DNA of 64,000 nucleotides from Hymenobacter sp. DG01 (GTDB taxonomy: Bacteria > Bacteroidota > Bacteroidia > Cytophagales > Hymenobacteraceae), in NCBI RefSeq assembly GCF_006352025.1, contig NZ_CP040936.1, positions 4,342,001 to 4,406,000 of the forward strand, in the 5' to 3' direction. Positions 63,554 through 64,000 of this stretch are shown in pieces. Made by a program: the position numbers and the translations under genes. Below the pieces are notes generated by a model. The model was not told the DNA's origin. It saw only the letters and a list, made by a program, of their open reading frames with translations, and searched no databases. Positions within the stretch are counted from its first letter, which is position 1. Every line of letters starts with the position of its first letter.

Positions 63554-63572
63554 GACTCCTGAACTGATATAG

Positions 63573-63606
63573 AAAAAGCCCGCCCGGTACTCCGGGCGGG
63601 CTTTTT
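63573..63606. terminator. Terminator after the second L,D-transpeptidase
   Basis: AAAAAGCCCGCCCGG (63573-63587) pairs perfectly with CCGGGCGGGCTTTTT over TACT. It also serves the converging minus-strand gene. Confidence 0.94.
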
Positions 63607-63627
63607 GCTGTCGGGTGGGGGTAGCAA

Positions 63628-64000
63628 TTACAGCTTCACGCCAAACTTGGCGCCCACCGTTTCGAGGTCTTTGAGTACGGGTTCCAACAGCGGAATACCC
63701 TCCAGCAGCCGGTGCCCCGACATTTCCCGCTCCGGGTCGCCGGGGATGAGGACGTGCTGGCCTTCGGTGGCGCGGGCGTTGCGGAAGGTGGTAATCCAGT
63801 TGTCCATGTGGGCTTTGAACTCGGCGGCCGGACGAAAAGCATCGACCCGCATAGCCCCAAAGAAATGGCCCAGGCCTTCACCCACGGGGTTAGCCGAGGG
63901 CTGCAGGAAGGCCACGAAGGGCGGAACCCAAGGGCCATAGTTGGCGCCGCTGAGTACGGCCGAGAAAATATCGACCACGGCGCCCAGGCCGTAGCCCTTG
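63628..64000 (-). CDS. Ldh family oxidoreductase (malate/lactate dehydrogenase type), C-terminal part
   Basis: About 124 C-terminal residues; the N-terminal part lies beyond the window. KGYGLGAVVDIFSAVLSGA, HFFGAMRVDAF and the closing RNARATEGQHVLIPGDPERE are characteristic of the NAD(P)-dependent malate/L-lactate dehydrogenase family distinct from classical MDH/LDH. Substrate preference in this family varies (malate, lactate, ureidoglycolate, sulfolactate), so it is left open. Confidence 0.88.
   Translation of the reverse strand, partial: KGYGLGAVVDIFSAVLSGANYGPWVPPFVAFLQPSANPVGEGLGHFFGAMRVDAFRPAAEFKAHMDNWITTFRNARATEGQHVLIPGDPEREMSGHRLLEGIPLLEPVLKDLETVGAKFGVKL

Overview
The window comes from a GC-rich member of the Bacteroidota, most likely Cytophagales and probably Hymenobacter or a close relative. 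The genus is an inference. Supporting signs are promoters of the Bacteroidetes type (TTTG, 19-20 nt, TAnnTTTG), few Shine-Dalgarno sequences, type IX secretion (T9SS) C-terminal sorting domains, an HscA-type DnaK, a DUF3467 gene next to rpoC, and DUF5777 and YkuD_2-type L,D-transpeptidase proteins. No rRNA, CRISPR array, transposase or phage gene was found.

Layout. 1-3831: end of a short-chain dehydrogenase, a T9SS-domain remnant and a three-gene LPS/polysaccharide unit (GT2, GT9 heptosyltransferase-like, O-antigen ligase-like). 3875-6030: ECF sigma factor, zinc-finger anti-sigma candidate, gmk, nadD. 6111-8163 (minus): biotinyl-domain protein, pyrH, frr. 8261-10852: secreted M1 aminopeptidase. 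11094-25033: tRNA-Tyr, tRNA-Gly, tRNA-Thr, tuf, tRNA-Trp, secE, nusG, rplKAJL, rpoB, rpoC. 25116-26695: small membrane protein, DUF3467, glycosyltransferase. 26883-30440: rpsL, rpsG, fusA, rpsJ. 30611-31891: a second O-antigen ligase-like gene. 32192-47482: the S10, spc and alpha ribosomal clusters with secY, map, infA, rpoA and rplQ. 47836-49622: eno and a DivIC/FtsB-like gene. 49657-54536: secreted CARDB protein, a small exported protein, anmK and hscA (both minus). 54803-63553: two L,D-transpeptidase paralogs that bracket an envelope cassette (cytochrome c lipoprotein, YceI, DUF5777 barrel, CHRD lipoprotein, HMA-like protein, truncated hemoglobin lipoprotein) and a secreted alpha-amylase. 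63628-64000: end of an Ldh-family oxidoreductase.

Most of the window is the housekeeping gene-expression core: translation factors, 30 ribosomal proteins, RNA polymerase beta, beta' and alpha, SecE/SecY, NusG. The accessory parts concern the envelope. The most unusual points are: structured or attenuator-like RNA segments before or between core genes (tuf leader pseudoknot, rplK leader, rplL-rpoB, rpoB-rpoC, rplC leader, rpsN-rpsH, rpsD leader, rplQ leader); separation of rpsJ from rplC by a terminator, a polysaccharide gene and a new promoter; matching Gly/Arg/Asn/Asp-rich extensions on S3 and S5, which sit together at the ribosomal mRNA entrance; and a predicted lipid-anchored truncated hemoglobin in the heme cassette.
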